64,000 nt of DNA from Sacculina carcini (taxonomy: Eukaryota > Arthropoda > Thecostraca > Sacculinidae), in NCBI GenBank assembly GCA_916048095.2, contig OU696584.1, positions 4,491,849-4,555,848 of the forward strand. The letters are read 5' to 3'. The notes beneath the pieces were generated by a model that made no database searches, was not told the origin of the DNA, and worked only from the letters and a program-made list of their open reading frames with translations. Positions within the stretch are counted from its first letter, which is position 1, and each line of letters starts with the position of its first letter. Below, one piece after another: positions 7,770 through 18,647 of the stretch. Position numbers and translations under genes: made by a program.

Positions 7770-10600
7770 AGGCGCCCATCCAACTGCCAATCGTCGAGGC
7801 AAAACTCTCAGGTGAGACGATTCACGCACTAGTCGATACTGGTTGTTCTGGGGCTATTGTTCGGTCACACCTTGTTAATTGCATCGCAGGCAGTAGTTAT
7901 TTAACGGCTTTTGACGGACGAAGGGTAGAGTGTCGTGGCACGGCTGTGATTGATATCGAGATATCTGGAAAATGTCTAAGAGTGTGTGCTATGGTCGTTG
8001 ATAATATTGTGAATGATGTCGACCTTGTGATTGGGATGGAGGTAATCGAGAAGATTGGTGGTGTTTTTGTGTGTGGCTCTCAAGTCAAATTTGGCTCAAA
8101 TGACAATGTTGCAAGCGCTGCGGTTTCCAAAAGTGATGAAGTGCAATGCTGTGCTAAACGGAGACTGGAGATCACTGATCCGGACTTCACCGCTGTGTTC
8201 GATGGTGACAAATGGGAAGTGGAATGGGTGGTGAAAGCAGGTGAACCATTCTTGTCAAAAACAGTGGGTTGTTACAACAAGACAGTGACTGAAGATATCC
8301 GTGGTGAATTTGACACCGAGGTGCAGCGGTGGATTAAGGAAGGAATTCTTGTTCCATGGACTGATTCAGACTGCACAGGCGTACTGCCACTCATGGCAGT
8401 GGTACAGCCCACTAAAAACAAAGTGCGACCAGTGCTGGACTTTCGAGAGTTAAATGCATTTGTCAGTAGCCACACGGGTGACGAGTTTATAGATGTGTGC
8501 GGAGAGAAGCTGAGGAAGTGGAGGCGCATCGTTGGACCAGCTTCACTCGTTGATTTGAAGTCCGCGTATTTGCAGGTGCATATCGCCCCGAATTTATGGA
8601 AGTACCAGCTGGTGAAATATAATGACCATGTCTTCTGCTTGACTAGACTGGGATTTGGACTGTGCTCCGCACCGAGAATTATGACTCGAATATTACGCAC
8701 CGTTCTGAGTCAGTCGGAAATCATCAACAAGAGCACGGATTCATACATCGATGACATTATCGTATGCCAATCGGCTGTGTCCGGCAGGGAATTCGTCGAC
8801 CATTTAAACAAATATGGCCTGCAAGCGAAAGATCCGGTGTCTATAGAGGGAAGTGCTGTGTTGGGTCTCAGATTGAGTAAAGACAATTGTGGTCGTGTTG
8901 TGTTTCGCAGAGGCAATGCAATTCCATCCGTCTCAGACAACATGACGAAGCGTGATATATTTTCGTTGTGTGGAAAAATGATCGGGCATTACCCAGTTGC
9001 TAGGTGGCTAAGGATTGCCAGTAGCTACATAAAACGTCATACCGATGGAATACAATGGGACAGTGCAGTTAGCGATTTTGTTATGCAGATGGTGGCTGAT
9101 ATGGTCCAAAGAGTGAGATCTGATGATCCGGTTGGTGGAAAATGGCATGTTTCTGTCACTGACAAAGGTGTCGTGTGGTGCGATGCGAGCAGCATTGCAA
9201 TGGGTGCAGCAGTGGAGATTGAGGGCCACATCGTTGAAGATGCTGCTTGGCAAAGGAAAATTGATGATGTACATCATATCAATGTCGCGGAACTTGATGC
9301 AGTACTGAAAGGTGTGAACATGGCGGTGAAATGGCAATTGAAGGATATTGATATTCGCACAGACTCTGCAACAGTAGCCGGCTGGGTGAGCACAGTGATC
9401 GACAGGGAAAGAAGAGTGAAGACAAAGGGTGCAGCGGAAGTCTTGATCAAGAGAAGATTGGGAATTTTGAGCGATCTCATTGCAGAACTTGGTTTGAAAA
9501 TATCCGTCACGAGTGTTCCGACCACGCAGAATAAAGCTGATGAACTGACTCGCGTGAAAAAGGGATGGTTAGTCAAAGCTGGAAATGCCGTCAAAAGCGG
9601 CTGTGAACATGACAAAGAAGACAGTCATATATGTGCAATGACTGCAGATGAAATTCGGCAGATGCATGGCATGCATCACATGGGCGTAGACAGGACTCTT
9701 TTCTTAGCCCGACAAGCGGACCCTAGTGTGTCACGCGACGCTGTGCGGCGAGTGGTGAGAGCCTGTGAGCGGTGCCAATCCATTGATCCCGCTCCTTCAC
9801 GTCATGCTGCAGGACATCTTAGTGTGAACGACGTGTGGTGCAGACTGGCCGTGGATGTGACCCACTATGAACACCATCAGTACTTGTCGATTGTCGATTG
9901 CGGACCAGGTAGATTTGCTGTGTGGCGTGAGCTTCGGTCTGAGACAGCGGAGCAGGTATGTAAGCATCTGGATGAAGTTTTCCGAGAGAGAGGACCACCT
10001 CGTGAGCTGTTAATGGACAACGGGAGAGCATTTCGTTCCAGAGAAATGCAGGAGCTGCTGGACAAGTGGAAGATTCGGCCGTTTTACCGCGCAGCCTACC
10101 GCCCTAACGGCAATGGCATTGTTGAACGCCACCATCGGACGATAAAAGCGCTCGCCGAAAGGAGTAACATACCACCGACTACGGCGGTATACTGGTATAA
10201 CATGTCTCCGAGGGTTGGTGTGGAGGAATCTTCAGTGCCCCATCGCAATGTACACAAGTATGAGTGGCGAAATACATTTGTAGAATGCACTGTCAATAAT
10301 GATTCGGAAGAATGTGCTGTTCACATCGGCGAGGAAGTGTGGGTAAAACCACCAGATCGGAAGTGTACTTCGCAGTGGACCCGTGGTACTGTAACGGGGG
10401 TGAACTCGTCAAATAATGTATCGGTGGATGGTGTACCTCGTCACATATTGGACTTGAGACCTGTGGTCATTCCGGCTGACGAAGAGAACGGTGATCACTC
10501 TGAGGCCACCGAAACACCAACTTCGGAACCTCCCATCAGGCAAAGCCCTAGACGAGAAAGACTACCTCCGGTCTGGATGAATGATTACGTGTCCGAGTGA
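7715..10600 (+). CDS. pol: pol polyprotein of LTR-B (PR-RT-RNaseH-IN)
   Basis: About 960 residues in the -1 frame. Protease: LVDTGCSGAIV with DTG at 7835-7843 and LVIGMEVIEKIGG later. Reverse transcriptase: VRPVLDFRELN, DLKSAYLQVHI and the catalytic YIDD at 8744-8755. RNase H: CDASS, AELDAV and TDSAT supply the acidic residues. Integrase: an HHCC-type zinc region (MHGMHHMGVD, then CERC) followed by a DDE core: VDVTHY near 9851, MDNG near 10015, and IVERHH near 10120, with 35 residues between the second D and E. The C-terminus ends WMNDYVSE, comparable to the FNDYV of LTR-C, a few bases before the polypurine tract. All key residues are present. Translation presumably depends on the frameshift, as there is no ATG at its start. 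Confidence 0.92.
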   Translation, partial: GKRFRSSWCASSYSKQSVKAPIQLPIVEAKLSGETIHALVDTGCSGAIVRSHLVNCIAGSSYLTAFDGRRVECRGTAVIDIEISGKCLRVCAMVVDNIVNDVDLVIGMEVIEKIGGVFVCGSQVKFGSNDNVASAAVSKSDEVQCCAKRRLEITDPDFTAVFDGDKWEVEWVVKAGEPFLSKTVGCYNKTVTEDIRGEFDTEVQRWIKEGILVPWTDSDCTGVLPLMAVVQPTKNKVRPVLDFRELNAFVSSHTGDEFIDVCGEKLRKWRRIVGPASLVDLKSAYLQVHIAPNLWKYQLVKYNDHVFCLTRLGFGLCSAPRIMTRILRTVLSQSEIINKSTDSYIDDIIVCQSAVSGREFVDHLNKYGLQAKDPVSIEGSAVLGLRLSKDNCGRVVFRRGNAIPSVSDNMTKRDIFSLCGKMIGHYPVARWLRIASSYIKRHTDGIQWDSAVSDFVMQMVADMVQRVRSDDPVGGKWHVSVTDKGVVWCDASSIAMGAAVEIEGHIVEDAAWQRKIDDVHHINVAELDAVLKGVNMAVKWQLKDIDIRTDSATVAGWVSTVIDRERRVKTKGAAEVLIKRRLGILSDLIAELGLKISVTSVPTTQNKADELTRVKKGWLVKAGNAVKSGCEHDKEDSHICAMTADEIRQMHGMHHMGVDRTLFLARQADPSVSRDAVRRVVRACERCQSIDPAPSRHAAGHLSVNDVWCRLAVDVTHYEHHQYLSIVDCGPGRFAVWRELRSETAEQVCKHLDEVFRERGPPRELLMDNGRAFRSREMQELLDKWKIRPFYRAAYRPNGNGIVERHHRTIKALAERSNIPPTTAVYWYNMSPRVGVEESSVPHRNVHKYEWRNTFVECTVNNDSEECAVHIGEEVWVKPPDRKCTSQWTRGTVTGVNSSNNVSVDGVPRHILDLRPVVIPADEENGDHSEATETPTSEPPIRQSPRRERLPPVWMNDYVSE

Positions 10601-10610
10601 TCTTGAGATC

Positions 10611-10619
10611 AAGGGGGGA
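10611..10619 (+). promoter_or_regulatory. Polypurine tract of LTR-B
   Basis: AAGGGGGGA directly abuts the 3' LTR. It is the expected plus-strand primer, and it follows the pol stop by ten bases. Confidence 0.9.
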
Positions 10620-11056
10620 TGTGGTTTTGATATATTATCTTGTCATATTTTTGTAGTTGAAGGTTTTCGTTATGTGCATGTGTGTGTGCATGTGTGCGTG
10701 TGTGCGTGTGTGCATGTGTGTGTGTGCGTGTGTGTGTGCTTGTATTTGCTGGCGTAGTGTTCCGCATCGTGTATGTACGTCTGTGTGCGGGTGTATGTTT
10801 GCACAATGCACTCGTTGCATGGTGCTGACGAGGTATCAGGTGGCAGCGATGCGTTTGTTTATCAAGTGTCGTGTTGATGGGAGACAGTGCGGTGTTGAAT
10901 CTCGGCGTGAAGAGAGAAGTGTGTGCGAGTGCGGTGGAGATATCGTTGTGATACGCATATTGTATTTTAACTGTGTAGTTTGTGTTGCTGGCTCAGTGGA
11001 GTCCGTGTTTACATTGTGCATTTGTGTTCACCATTACTTCAATATATTCAACCACA
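10620..11056 (+). repeat. 3' LTR of LTR-B
   Basis: 437 bp. All the translated and directly compared stretches match 6566-7002. It ends CAACCACA and is followed by the target duplication AAAGC. Confidence 0.95.
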
Positions 11057-11061
11057 AAAGC

Positions 11062-11459
11062 AACAATAAATAAAGGCATGATTCAACAAATAACCAACAA
11101 TAAATTTGATTAAAAATAAAACGACAACAAACAATGAATAAAAGTATGATTTAATAAACAACCAACAATTAATTCGATTGAATAGAGAACAGACAAAATA
11201 AATTTACGATCGATCCTATTGAACTCCACATTATCTATCCAAGACATAATAATAAATATTAAATAGATAATAATTAACAATGAATATGGATAAATTGCAA
11301 ATAAATAGGAATAAAAATGAAATGAATAGGAATAAAAATAAAATAAATAGGAATATAAATAAAATAAATAGGAATATAAATAAAATAAGTAAGAATAAAT
11401 ATAAATAAATAAGTAAATATATAATCAACAGTCAATTCCGGTCTTTCAGTATCATTTCA
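11062..11459. repeat. AT-rich tandem repeats right of LTR-B
   Basis: Two loose copies of a roughly 69-bp AT-rich unit (about 11068 and 11137) are followed at about 11306-11410 by about five copies of a 21-bp unit beginning TAGGAATAAA or TAGGAATATA. No coding potential. The AT-rich sequence left of LTR-B looks similar, so LTR-B probably inserted into this repeat-rich DNA. Confidence 0.7.
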
Positions 11460-12412
11460 TTGACTCTGGCCTTGAATTTGCTCAGATTGTTTCACAGTGG
11501 CCGGAAGAAAGCAACGTTGGAATTACAATGTATGACAACGACTTGGAGCCATGCACTGGGAATGTTGTTTGGATGTAAACTGTGTGCTTCTTGCTGCCAC
11601 GAAATCATCAGGAATCGACCTGCTCATCGGATAATGGTCGTTGTGCTTGATCTTGTACAGCATGCACACGCTGCTGACCTTTCGACGACGGCAAAGATCA
11701 CCAAGAACCAAGTCGCCACAGAGGAACTTGCAAGTTCTAACAACTCTGTTGATGAGATTGAGGTGACAATTCACAGCAGAAGACCACACGGGGGCGCAGT
11801 ACTCCAGAATTGGCAAAATGAAACAAGGAAATCAGCCCTAGGAAATTGTGTTGCTACCGATACATCCGATACGCCTTTCTTATAATTCCCAGTGTCCGCG
11901 ATGCCGAAAAAACCAGCTTACTAATGCGACTATCAAATGTCAGTTTTGGGTTAACATGCACTCGCAATATTTTGAGCTCATCACACAAACTGAGATGGAC
12001 GTCATTTATGAGAATAGCTCCGTGTGAAGATTGAACGATACGTAACATTGAAACCAGCGAGCTTTTAGATTTCTTAGTGTTCAGCATCATATTCCACCTC
12101 TCACACCACTTCAGGACGGTGCTGAGATCGTCGTTGACAACTTGACACACCTGTGGAAGGAGATGGAATTACAGCCATCAAGGTGATACCATCGGCAAGC
12201 CCATATATAGGGTTGCGCGTGGTTGTGTACTGGTCAGCAGAGTAAATGTTCAACAAAACAGGACCCAACACACTTCCCTGCGGGACACCGGACACAATGT
12301 TCTGCCAGCCACTGTATGCCCCATCTATGGCAACACGTTGTACGTGATCGGAGAAAAATTGATGCAAAACACTCAGCAAGCGTCCGCCGACTCCAATGTT
12401 TCTCAGTTTTTG

Positions 12413-15100
12413 TAACAACAACAACAAGCGACAAGCGTGTATTTGATATAGCGCACTAATCAACAAAGGCGCGATAAACATGAAATATAGATATACAAGA
12501 TAATAATTACATCAAAACGGGAGCTCAGAAAGAAGAAAACAAGAGCTAGCAAGGACAAAAATATAACAGGGAAGATAAACACCGAATTATTTTGTGCTGA
12601 AAAAAAAAAGAAGAAAAAAACAAAACAAAAAAAAAACAACAACAACAACAACAACCACAAAGACATGAACAGACAAATATGAACACTGGCGCACGTCACA
12701 TACAAGCACGATTAGCACAAACATAAGATCAGGGGCTGTGAGCGGAATAAAAAACACAGCAGGAAAACCAAAACACAAAGTGCAGTATTGTTAGTAAGAG
12801 TATATACATGGCGATAATATGGAGATACGAAAATATGGAGATATATATACAAAGGTAGTGTCAGTGCAATCTATAAGGAGGTGTAAGCGGCGACGGAAGA
12901 GAAAGCAGGTACTTATGTAGCGCAGAGGAAAAAGAAGAATATGATTTATGACGAAGGATATGAGGAGGAAGGGAGTTGTATAATCGGGGGGCAGAAAAAT
13001 AGAAAGACTTCGCGGACCAATTTGATAAGTGGTCGGCGGGAGGGCAAACAAGAGGTGCGGGACGGCGGCTGAAAGGACGATCAGAGAAGGTAAGAAGTGA
13101 GAGCAAGTACGAGGGAGGAGAAGATGAGTGGAGGAGTTTATATACAATACAACACAGCTTATATTGTATCCTTGAAAGAGCTGGCAGCCAGCCGAGTTCT
13201 CGGATATGAGCGGAGGTGGGTGTCTTAGGAGGAAGGCGAAGAACGAAGCGACAAGAAAGATTGATGATAGATTGAAGAGAGCGAATGGACTTCTTAGGAA
13301 GATGAAAGAATAAGGAATTACAATAGTCGAGACGAGAAAAAATAAACGAGTTCACTAAGAGGAGAGCAGACGCAATATCAATATGAGAGCGGATCGGGTA
13401 GAATTGGCGCAAGGTGAAACGACAGAGGCGGGTAATTTTTGAAAGATGCTGAGAGAATGTTAGAGAGGGATCAAGAACAACACCCAGATTACGAATATGA
13501 GATGAAAGAGGCAAGTTGACAGAACAAGGAGCAATACTGGGAGGGTGAAATAAGAAATATTCAGTTTTTTCAGGATTCAAAAGGAGATTTCTTGAGGACG
13601 CCCAGGCAGCGATGTGTGATAGAAGTTGAGAAATTAGACCAATTTTTGAGGAGGAAAAGGGGAAGTAAATCTGTATATCGTCTGCATATATATGAAACGA
13701 TATGGGGTAAGACCGGAGTATGGGGCAGAGGGATGAAATATACAGATTAAACAGAAGAGGGCCGAGAAGAGAACCTTGAGGGACACCGGAATCCAATGGA
13801 AGAGGAGAGGAAAACTCGGAGTTGCAGCGAACTGTATATGAACGATTTGTAAGATAGGAAGTTAGAAGAGATAGAGCTGAAGAAGATACACCAATATGGG
13901 CAAGATCTTTACAAAGAATCGAGTGATCAACGAGATCAAAGGCGGAAGAGAAATCTAGAGAGATGAATATTACGGAGTTGCCTGAGGAAAAGGAAGCGAA
14001 GATGTCGTTCAATAAAGATAGAAGGAGAGTCTCAGTTGAGTGATTAGAAACGAAACCGGATTGACGGGGGTCTAGGGCAGAAAGTATGCAAGGGCGGAGT
14101 TGAGGAAGGATGGCAGCCTCCAGAAGCTTAGAAGGTAGTGGAAGCAAGGAAATAGGCCTATAACTACATGGAGTACTAGTATCCAGGCAAGGCTTTTTAA
14201 GAATAGGAGAAATAACAGCGTGTTTAGAGGCCAGGAAAGTACCGTGGAGGAAAGAAGTGTTCACCAGATGAGTAAGAAATGGGGAAAAGAGTATGATGGA
14301 GTCGGAAAGAACCCGGAAGTTAATTGGATCAGATGGACACCTGGAGGATTGAAGTTTTTTAAGAAATTTGGCAGTCATGGGTGTAGAAATTGGAGAGAAA
14401 GAAGATAAAGAGGTGTTTGAAGAAGGAAAAGATAGTGGAAGGGAGGACGGAGGTAATTTGGATTTGGCCGTGGCAATCTTGTCTCGAAAGAAGGATGAAA
14501 AACAGGAAGCAGATATTGAGCAAGGGCTAGAATTCGATGAGCCAGTGATAGATTTCAGTGTCGACCATCTGGAGCGGGAAGAATAAGTACACGAAGAAAG
14601 CTTAGAACGATAAAAAAGAGACTTTGCGGCATCAAGGGCTGATAGGAAAGATTTACGAGCCTGACAAAACATAGACCAGTTAGCGTCGGTCCGGAACCGT
14701 CGCCAGGAACGCTCATGAGCTCGAGAATTGGCACGAAGGCGGCGCAGTTCGGGAGTCAACCACGGCTGGGGTGAAGATGAAGGTTTGGTGGTACAACGAC
14801 GCAATGGGAATAATGTGTCATTAAATATGGATAGTGAATTGTCGAAGAAGGGTAGCAGCGATGAAGGGGACAGGAAGTGATAGTTGATGGGAGCAAGAGA
14901 AATTGACACGAGATAACTGAAAATGGATGAGTCAAAGTTTTTGTAATCACGTGTGAAAAGAGTTATCGGTGAAGGATTTGTTTCCTGGCGTTTAAGAAAC
15001 AATTTAAATGATATCAGACTGTGGTCGGAAATCGTGGGATCGGGAGGATAAGTAAGCAAACCAGGAGGAATAAATTTAGCAGAAGCTTCGGTGCAGATGA
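12413..15100 (-). mobile_element. LINE-beta-1: 5'-truncated LINE inserted in LINE-alpha
   Basis: Minus-strand LINE whose 3' end carries a short (TTG)n tail (plus-strand AACAACAACAAC at about 12414-12427). It is truncated at its 5' end inside the endonuclease, just before a SDHSLI motif. It lies between block A and the next RT blocks of LINE-alpha, so it inserted after LINE-alpha. The right junction is placed at 15060-15100, where LINE-alpha coding sequence resumes. A second copy is at 60624-64000. No clear target duplication was found. The 12482-12860 part is 3' UTR with A-rich runs. Confidence 0.8.
12861..15059 (-). pseudogene. Reverse transcriptase ORF2 (C-terminal part) of LINE-beta-1
   Basis: A 732-residue uninterrupted frame: the tail of an APE-type endonuclease (TISDHSLISFKL), a linker, then RT with YRPISLLPLPSK, FSSAFDLVDHSILCKDL, SGVPQGSLLGPLLFN and an intact IYADDIQIY catalytic motif, followed by NPEKTEYFLF and the C-terminal region. 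Although open, the protein lacks most of its endonuclease because the element is 5'-truncated, so I class it as a non-functional fragment. The intact frame suggests a relatively recent insertion. Confidence 0.85.
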
Positions 15101-15180
15101 TTAGCCCTGGTGACTCACACGGTGAAATTCTGCTGAAAAATCAAGCAGTACAATCCGGACTTCATTGCCTTTGTCTAGCA

Positions 15181-15435
15181 CAGTGGTTCTTAACCTGTGG
15201 GGAATTCCCCAGTGGTGGGGAATGGAAAATTTACCAAGTGGAAAGCTAAATGTCGGACAGAAGGACAAATGTGTGTTTTTATCAATTCAAATTCGTTCAT
15301 TTTGTTTCTAATGACCTCTTGACATTTTCTTTGATGCAACAACTGAATTTATTGAATTTATCAGCGCTTTTGTGTAAAATGAAGATATGACTCATTAAGA
15401 AGTGGGGAATATGAGAAAAAGGTTAAGAACCACTG
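15181..15435. mobile_element. hAT-type MITE (255 bp) in LINE-alpha
   Basis: Starts CAGTGGTTCTTAACC and ends with its complement (GGTTAAGAACCACTG), a typical hAT terminal inverted repeat. Flanking 8-mers GTCTAGCA (15173-15180) and GTCTAGCG (15436-15443) match at 7 of 8, fitting the 8-bp target duplication of hAT elements. There is no coding capacity; it would need a transposase in trans. LINE-alpha coding sequence is continuous across it. Confidence 0.88.
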
Positions 15436-16400
15436 GTCTAGCGCTTGCTAGAGCTCGTGCGTAGTGGTAAGCAGAGCGTCAGTCATGCTAAGTTTTTGCG
15501 GTGTGCAAATTGGTTCTCCGACAGCAGATTGTTGCTCTCCAGGTACTTGGACAGTCTGGAAGATACTTGGACAGTCAAGTAGCCGAATATTTTTTGACAG
15601 AATCGGCGTAATTGATATCGGTCGATAGTTTGCAACATCAGCTGAATTGCCTCTATTTGGGATGGGCGTGATATTCGCAACCAGCCAACAGGATGTAAAT
15701 TTACCAACCTTCGTCAAGTGCTTGAGTACATCACTGAGATTCGGAGCTAGAGTATCGACAGTTTTCTTGAAAAACAGCTGAAACATATTCAGAGGGTCTG
15801 TTCCTCCGTGGGCATCAAGATCGTCCATGAGATTCGCCGCTTCTTTTGAACGAAATACAGTGCCCTTGATTTTCGGGGCAATGACAGGTGAATCGTCCAA
15901 CGGAATGGACTATTGGCATTGCTGGGTAATACAGTCATTCATGAACAATTCGGCCTCCTTTGTTGGGCTGCTTTTGAGCTCACCGTTGGCTGAAAGTAAT
16001 GGAGGGACCGACATGGTCATGTACAAACACTGTCGATTTCAACGGTGACCACCATTTGTGGGCGTCATTGGCAGATGTTAGCTTTTCAGCAAGTTTCTTT
16101 GAGTGAAGTGTTTCCGTTTCTGACTACACATGGCAGCGTATGCCAGACGGCATGCTGAGTAAAGGTAAACAAAAGTAGCGCTCGTGGAATGCGATTTCAC
16201 ACAGGAAACTCAATAAACTTAAACTTAACTGTGGAAGTTTGTATATATGTTGTTCTGCTTATCGGCAAATAGCTGATAGAAGTGTGATGAAACCGCTAAA
16301 TTAGCAACCACAGGAGCGTGTGCAAGAGAGGCTATGAGACTGTTTTATTAAAATGACATGTCACATGTGAAACCAACAGATAATGTAAAAATCTACGGTG

Positions 16401-16458
16401 TCTGAGGAAGTAACTTGTTGCCAACTTTGTCAAGTTGGCAACAAGTTACTTCCTCAGA
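16401..16458. repeat. Perfect inverted repeat, 27-bp arms, 4-nt loop
   Basis: Arms at 16401-16427 and 16432-16458 are exact reverse complements around the loop TGTC. Each arm begins TCTGAGGAAG and ends CCAACTT when read from the outside. The flanks are AT-rich. It could be a foldback end, a small hairpin RNA locus, or a fresh inverted duplication; the sequence alone does not decide. Confidence 0.9.
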
Positions 16459-16459
16459 T

Positions 16460-17091
16460 ATTTTAATATATTAATTTGAAAAATATTCAATCCAACATTT
16501 TTGTATTCATGTGTACTGTTGCAAATTTTGGCTCCTCGCAAATTTTCCCCTGAAACGAGCGCGATTAATCACTATTTATAATAAAAACACCACTATATAT
16601 AAGCGTTTATTTTTCACCCATGTCATTATTATTGAGTACTGTCTTATTGGTGGTATACAGGATATCTGACACGACGTTTCGATTAGGTGTCAGGCACTGG
16701 AGCTCGTTGTCGGCTAGTATTCCCACACGATTATGGTGCCTGTATTAGCGGGTCGTGCAGTATTTGTTCAGCGCTTGTTAGAGTACAGTTCACCAGTCAT
16801 ACCGTATGTACACAGCGTCTTCTGTAATGACTGCGCCACCACTTTCACGAACGGATTGAGCCACATCAGATGCGGGCGCCGCTTGTCTGTGTGTGTTTGT
16901 GTGTGCGTGTGTGTGTGTGTGTGTGTGTTTGTGTGTACGTGTGTACGTGTGTATGTGTGTGTATGTTGGTCGCTTCATGTGATACGTGTGACGACGGAAC
17001 AATTTTTTGCGATTTATAGTTTCCAGCCTTACCCTAGTTCAATTGTCGTGTGAGCGTGTGTCTTATGTGTGTTTGTGTGTGTATTTATATG

Positions 17092-17161
<70 letters not shown>

Positions 17162-18341
17162 TGTGTGTCTAGTTTGAGAGCCACCGGCAGTGTGTTGCGC
17201 GTAATGTCTGTGTGTGTTCGTGCGTGTACGTTTGTGTGTGTGTGTGTGTGTGTCGCACCGTCGATCAATGCAGTCGTTGAGCATAGTCGTTGTCGACGAA
17301 TGGGCTGCGTCGGTGCCGACTCTAGCGAGCTGATATTTTCTCTCTCTCTGTGCCTGTGTGCCGCTCAATGTACTGTTGGTTAGCGCGTGTTTGTGTGCGT
17401 GTCTGGTGGCCTTACACAGTTCACTCCAGTTCAGTCTGACAGTGCACCAGCCTACATTAACACACGCGCACACAAACAAATTACAATATGCACAGTTTAT
17501 GCGCAGTGACAGTATTGTCGCGTATAAAACTTGTGCTGAAGGTAGGTGTTGTGTTGTGGCTGTGTATTTGCAGGCAGACTGTTGCCCTTGTGAAACACTT
17601 GGCTGTTCGGCAACAGTTGATTTCAAGTTGGAAGTCTATCTGACGTGTATTGTAGAAACGCTAGATCGTTCGCTTTACGTTACCGAGAATATGATATATC
17701 CTAAGACTATTACGAATTATAATTTTAATTATGATGCTTCACCTGGTATCCGTATCTGGTATCACCTGGTATATTAGTTTGAATGCCAAATTTTTCATTT
17801 TTAATTGAGGAATTTTTCTGTGTAGATTATCATTTTTTCGTTTTAGTAGTCTCGACCGTTAGATTAGCTTATCCTATCTGAAAGCTAGTGAAACAAGTGA
17901 GTCTAGCTTACCTTGAACCTGGTGAATTTGGTGCAAAAATCTGCATGGTGTCAATGCCTTTTGAATTCAAAACCATTAATTTAACTCACTAAATTCTTAA
18001 TTCATCCCAATTTATGATTCCTTTCAATTGAATTTTCAGCTAGTCTCAACCGCTTTTTCTGATACCGTCCGTTGCTGACACAATGCCAAATTGGTGTCGT
18101 TCAACTGTTGATTGGTGAATAATCATTACTCTCCCATTAGGGTCGGTTTTCCAAACAACGGTCTTGAAACGAACCTGGAAACTTCTGCTATTTGGATGTT
18201 TCCGCTATTGTAATAATAAGGACTGTCATTCAGACATTTAACTATTTGAACATACTGTCTTTGGATAGTTGACCGCAGAACAAAAATGGTTCAAGTTTTT
18301 GTTTCCTACGAGATATTCATAATTTCCAGTTTCAGATTGTT
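16460..18341. other. Gene-free interval with TG and TA microsatellites
   Basis: No supportable gene. Contains a TG-rich run at about 16887-16965, a pure (TA)n at 17099-17158 and another (TG)n at about 17231-17252. The open frames here are low-complexity artefacts of these runs. 16640-17620 has the TG-rich look of the LTRs in this window and could hold a solo LTR, but I found no second copy. 17780-18340 is plain AT-rich DNA. Confidence 0.5.
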
Positions 18342-18647
18342 TTACGTTTTTTTAACCCACAAAGAACTGAGGAATGCAGCCGTGTTTACACAATTGAAAC
18401 TGTAGAGATTGTCAATAAATCCACGTCGACAACCTTTCTTAGAGAAAATCACTTGAGTAGATTCTTTGGCGGTTACTTGGCAGATCATTGTGTAAGTGTA
18501 AAGTGTATTGAAACCTATGTCGTTGCAGGTTGCATAGTCGCTGTTGTTGGCAAGACCGTCATAGAACGCGTTGCTTGTTAACGTAGTATTATAGAGCCAA
18601 TTTGATGACTGCCAACATTCAGTTATCGAAACGATACTCAACAACAC
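18342..18647 (-). other. Possible cysteine-containing coding exon, unidentified
   Basis: A minus-strand frame of about 100 codons without an ATG start, with an in-frame stop directly upstream followed by an AG that could be a splice acceptor. The translation is of balanced composition with six spaced cysteines (ECWQ, ATCND, MICQV, KGCRRGF, NCVNT among them) and two N-glycosylation-like sites, which resembles an extracellular domain more than random sequence. No family was recognised. It may equally be chance. Confidence 0.2.

Larger units (their letters stand above)
6566..11056 (+). mobile_element. LTR-B: complete, apparently young LTR retrotransposon
   Basis: A 4491-bp element bounded by two 437-bp LTRs (TG...CA ends) and an exact 5-bp target duplication AAAGC (6561-6565 and 11057-11061). 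Order: LTR, 12-nt primer-binding candidate, gag, -1 frameshift site, pol (PR-RT-RNaseH-IN), polypurine tract, LTR. All conserved catalytic motifs are present, both frames are open throughout, and I saw no difference between the LTRs, so the insertion is probably recent and the copy may be competent. There is no env-like third frame. The RT/IN type is Ty3/gypsy-class, but I could not assign a named clade. Confidence 0.95.
11520..16200 (-). mobile_element. LINE-alpha: old non-LTR element, split by two later insertions
   Basis: Degenerate RT-encoding LINE on the minus strand, read right to left: pre-RT region at about 15900-16200; RT start with NYRPISITPILSK near 15640; catalytic block A (VLLDFSAEF) at about 15110-15160; then, after the inserted LINE-beta-1, the block GVPQGSVLGP near 12260-12295 and a decayed YADD (reads LADG) near 12200; thumb and C-terminus to about 11523. 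Frames are broken repeatedly. The gap 15181-15435 is a hAT MITE and 12413-15100 is LINE-beta-1. The protein is Jockey/CR1-like by motif. It is the oldest layer here. Confidence 0.8.

Noticed and set aside
17063..17626. Long Tyr-Ile and Thr-His frames around the (TA)n and (TG)n runs
   Set aside because: Pure microsatellite translation, no coding signal.
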